A stretch of 64,000 nt of DNA, taken from NCBI GenBank assembly GCA_033964015.1, contig JAWWUD010000060.1, positions 372,001-436,000 of the forward strand, written 5' to 3'. Every line of letters starts with the position of its first letter. Within the stretch, counting starts at the first letter, position 1. Of the stretch, positions 61,008 through 64,000 are shown piece by piece. The DNA comes from Scolanthus callimorphus (Eukaryota > Cnidaria > Anthozoa > Actiniaria > Edwardsiidae). Made by a program: the position numbers and the translations under genes. The notes beneath the pieces are model-generated. The model was not told the DNA's origin, did no database searches, and saw nothing but the letters and a program-made list of their open reading frames with translations.

Positions 61008-61380
61008 GACAGTTATATATCCTCACTTGGTCCTATTGTGCTCCATATAATATAAGTTATGGGAAGGAGACCTGGCGAAGCTCAAAAAGGCAATTACGGC
61101 AAAGAGGGAGGGTGGGTGGGTGAGCAAAAGCTGGCTCCACCAGGCCTCTAGATGAGCACAATAAGGCCCTATAATCTACTAACCACAGACATACTATTCC
61201 CATGTGCAGACCTACACCAGGGTCGCCATCCTGGCGCTACGATCTCAAAACCAACTGAATTAATTATGTAAATTATATCTTATATGTCGCACATTATTCC
61301 CAAGTGAGAATAGTTATATATCCTCACTTGGTCCTATTGTGCTCCATATGATATAAGTTATGGGAAGGAGACCTGGCTCC
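61008..61380. repeat. Direct repeat pair, 68 bases, 305 bases apart
   Basis: agttatatatcctcacttgg and the following 48 bases occur at 61011-61075 and again at 61313-61380 with one or two changes. Confidence 0.75.
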
Positions 61381-61424
61381 GCCCTATTGACACTTACAGT
61401 GTTAGATACCTTCCCATCCTAATC

Positions 61425-61800
61425 CAACCCATAACTCAAAATATCCTAAATCCTCTCCAACCTTATTCCCTATACCCACAACTCAAAGCCTCTCTCGACC
61501 ACACCCATAACCCAAAACCTCTCTTGACCACACCCATTACTCAAAAACCTCTCGCGACCACACCCATAACTCAAAACTGCTCTTGACCACACCCATAACT
61601 AAAACCGGTTTTGGGCATACCAATAACTAAAAACCTCTCTAGGACATACCCCTAACTCAAAACCTCTCTTGGACACACCCATAACTCGAAACTTCTCTTG
61701 GACACATCCATAACTCAAAACCTCTCTAGAACATACCCATAACTCAACAAAACCTTCTTGAACGCACCCATAACTCAAAACCACTCTTTGGCATACCCAT
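61425..61800. repeat. 29-30 bp minisatellite
   Basis: About twelve variants of acacccataactcaaaacc plus tctcttgacc. Units begin 29 or 30 bases apart (for example 61501, 61530, 61560, 61589). Confidence 0.85.
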
Positions 61801-61825
61801 ACATGTCTGTCCGGTGACACTCAGG

Positions 61826-61989
61826 GGCCAACGAAAGGTTGGGTCCCATAATGAAAGCTGCACAAAGACAGATCCCTAGACCGGCTCCTCTCGTTTGCCA
61901 ACCCCCGATCATATGAAATGTAAGGGTAACGCCCAAGTCATACACCTAGCGCAACGCTTGTACATGGGACCCAACCTTTCGTTGACCCC
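61826..61989. repeat. Inverted repeat with 22-base arms
   Basis: ggccaacgaaaggttgggtc and the inverse gacccaacctttcgttgacc bound 160 bases of unmatched DNA. Probable MITE. Confidence 0.65.
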
Positions 61990-62108
61990 AAGGTCCGAAC
62001 CAGGTCCGGAACGAGAGGCTGCACTGAGGAGAGAGCCCCCTCAAGGTCAACGAAAGAAATCACGGGATCCAATGAAATAGTGAAAGTGAGCGACTACGCG
62101 ATACAGTA

Positions 62109-62354
62109 CACTATATTCCTTTTTTTTTCTTCCTCTATCATTTTCCTTTCTTCTCCTTTTATTCCTTTTTTTTCCATTATTCCTTCTCTCTTTCTCCGTC
62201 TCTTTGCTTTTCTTTTCCTTTTCCCCTTTCTTTATCTTTTTCCTTTTCTCCGTGTTCTTTTTCTCATTTTCCTTTACTCTCTTTCCTTTTTTCGTTTCCC
62301 TTTTTTCTTTCATTTTCATTTTCCTTTATTTTCCTTTTCTTTTTCTCCTTTCCT
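62109..62354 (+). repeat. Polypyrimidine tract
   Basis: About 246 bases of almost pure C and T on the + strand, with only scattered A and G. Such purine/pyrimidine tracts can form triplex DNA. Confidence 0.85.
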
Positions 62355-62355
62355 G

Positions 62356-62805
62356 CCGCGCGTATGAAATGCGCCATCCATCGTTATCTCTCTTACCCAC
62401 GAGACCCGAAGTCCCGTCGCGCGTACAAAAAGCGCCATCTATCCTAATCTCTATGACCCGCGAGACCCGAAGTCCCGCCGCGCGTATGAAAAGCGCCAAC
62501 TCCTTTATCCCTCTTTGACCCGCGAGACCCGAAGTCCCGCCGCGCGTACAAAAAGCGCCATCTATCCTCATCTCTATGACCTGCGAGACCCGAAGTCCCG
62601 CCGCGCGTATGATAAGCGCCAACTCCTTTATCCCTCTTTGACCCGCGAGACCCGAAGTCCCGCCGCGCGTACAAAAAGCGCCATCTATCCTAATCTCTAT
62701 GACCCGCGAGACCCGAAGTCCCGCCGCGCATATGATAAGCGCCAACTCCTTTATCCCTCTTTGACCCGCGAGATCCCAAGTCCCGCCGCGCGTTTCCTAG
62801 GGAAC
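62356..62805. repeat. 123 bp tandem repeat, two alternating halves
   Basis: Half A carries tacaaaaagcgccatctatc and half B carries tatgaaaagcgccaactcct; each is followed by acccgcgagacccgaagtcc. Same-type halves start 123 bases apart (62424, 62547, 62670). The unit is divisible by three, so frames on both strands stay open. Confidence 0.9.
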
Positions 62806-63237
62806 ATGTGAGTGATAAGACGTAACGCACATAATAAGACACATAATTACGACGAGGTATTACCAGAATAACATACAAAAGCCAGCGTACACATAAAGTG
62901 AGCCTAACGTTAACTGCAGGCGACTGACAATAAAACCAACACAAAACCCAGTGAGTCGGGCCTCCAGCAAAACGCGAACAAACACACAGGAGCCACGAAA
63001 CCGACAAACTACAGAGCAAATAGAACACATAAATGCGCACAACGGTACGTACAAAAAGGCCCTATAATCTGCAACCAACAGACATCCATATTTCCATGTA
63101 TAGGCGCGAAGAGCAAACGATATACTGATGTTGCAATCCAAACATGTAAACAAACTAACTAGCACCCCGGATAAAAGTTCATGACGCTAATAAGGAAATG
63201 TGACACAGGAACGCACCACCTAACACACTAAATATAC

Positions 63238-63469
63238 CTCGTTTACTTCTACTTTTCCCGGAGCGGTAGCCGAGTTCTGTTCCGGCGAGTTTCTTTATGA
63301 ACGACGAAAGATGCCAGAAACAAGTAGAGCTCGTGAGAGTGGAAATGCCCCGAAACACCGACAGGAGACGCGCGTGGTCGTAATCTTGCGTAATAACTGG
63401 CCAAACTCCGACGAACTCAGGACGGTTTAAGAACGAGTGAAATGCGACAGGCAAAGCACATGGGTTCCA
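63238..63469 (-). CDS. Possible isolated exon, product unknown
   Basis: A minus-strand open stretch of 232 bases lies between a good acceptor (TTTCCAG at 63470) and a GTATAT donor. It encodes WNPCALPVAFHSFLNRPEF, WPVITQDYDHARLLSVF and FWHLSSFIKKLAGTELGYR. I do not recognise it. It may belong to a gene or transposon that continues beyond the window. Confidence 0.3.
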
Positions 63470-63733
63470 CTGGAAACCTATAAAACAAAATAGAACAAAC
63501 TCCGGTTTTAAGCTAATAGCCGAATAAACATAACTTGAAGCACATTACACAACTTCGAAAAAGCACCAAGCCAAGCAACCACAAGCCAAGCTTAAACAGC
63601 ACCAAATAATACTTAACTCGAGCTTACGGGAAAGGAAAGGAGATGTAAACGAAGAAGGAGTAGACTTTTATTCTTGAAGGTGGATTTGAAGGAAGTCTTG
63701 ACCGTATTGAGGAGCGTAACCAGAAAGCGGCAT

Positions 63734-63817
63734 CTAGCGTGAGATCTCAAAACCAACTGAATTGATTATGTAAATTATATCTTATATGTCGCACATTATT
63801 CCCAAGTGAGAATAGTT
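63734..63817. repeat. Copy of 61239-61312
   Basis: gatctcaaaaccaactgaat and the next 50 bases match 61241-61312 with one change. A second shared block, aaggccctataatct, lies at 61160 and 63055. The two copies thus share two blocks but with different spacing (about 25 against about 640 bases). Confidence 0.8.
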
Positions 63818-64000
63818 TTGTGCTGTCCCTACACAAATACCATATCTCTCAGCCCAGAGTTGTCTCGGTCACAAGTGAATTGTTTGATTTCAACACAGAG
63901 GGATTGTATAGATTGTTTAGAGGCAAGTCTGGGGATCAAAATACCCCCTAATCCCCATATCGTGCCTCATTTGGTGCCTCAGCTGTATCCCTGCAACATA

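Noticed and set aside
61599..61820. Repeat protein frame with GCVQE units
   Set aside because: It is the 29-30 bp minisatellite read through; unit length varies and the frame does not hold across the array.
62047..62367. Lysine/glutamate-rich (minus) and phenylalanine-rich (plus) frames
   Set aside because: They are translations of the polypyrimidine tract.

Overview
The window looks like nuclear DNA of an anthozoan cnidarian, most likely a stony coral. It is AT-rich, has short introns-and-exons gene structure, and is packed with short inverted-repeat transposons, a YR (DIRS-type) retroelement, CR1/L2-type LINEs, pogo and PIF/Harbinger relics. The taxon is an inference from gene and repeat content; no marker gene fixes the species.

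One host gene dominates: a receptor tyrosine kinase on the minus strand, 48876 down to 26466. I rebuilt 19 exons (3,131 coding bases, about 1,042 residues, stop codon included at the 3' end) whose splice sites and reading phases all agree. Its order is: glycosylated linker, Frizzled-type cysteine-rich domain, kringle, fibronectin III, SEA domain (three exons), fibronectin III, transmembrane helix, complete tyrosine kinase with an insert, and a tyrosine-bearing tail. Fz plus kringle recalls ROR/MuSK, but the FN3-SEA-FN3 stalk does not. The signal peptide and any exon before 48876 were not found.

Layout. 1-3215: a bipartite ~304 bp satellite, interrupted by a TTAA-flanked element. 3269-7060: small MITEs, a broken pogo-like transposase and unidentified open frames. 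7500-11340: decayed DIRS-type retroelement (minus). 11860-12440: PIF/Harbinger relic. 13030-18960: one CR1/L2-like LINE (minus) split by a MITE and a 1.1 kb fold-back element. 19000-26460: Crypton-like fragment, LINE fragments and MITEs. 26466-48876: the kinase gene, whose introns carry at least a dozen inverted-repeat elements. 48880-60600: mostly non-coding, MITE-derived. 60600-64000: minisatellites, a 246 bp pyrimidine tract, a 123 bp tandem repeat open on both strands, and a possible isolated exon.

Functionally the kinase has every catalytic residue expected of an active enzyme, plus candidate docking sites: two Y-x-N motifs in the kinase insert (Grb2-like) and a Y-E-E-I motif in the tail (Src-family SH2-like). 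It is therefore a plausible active receptor with a Wnt-binding-like head and a Ras/Src-type output; ligand and pathway are inference.
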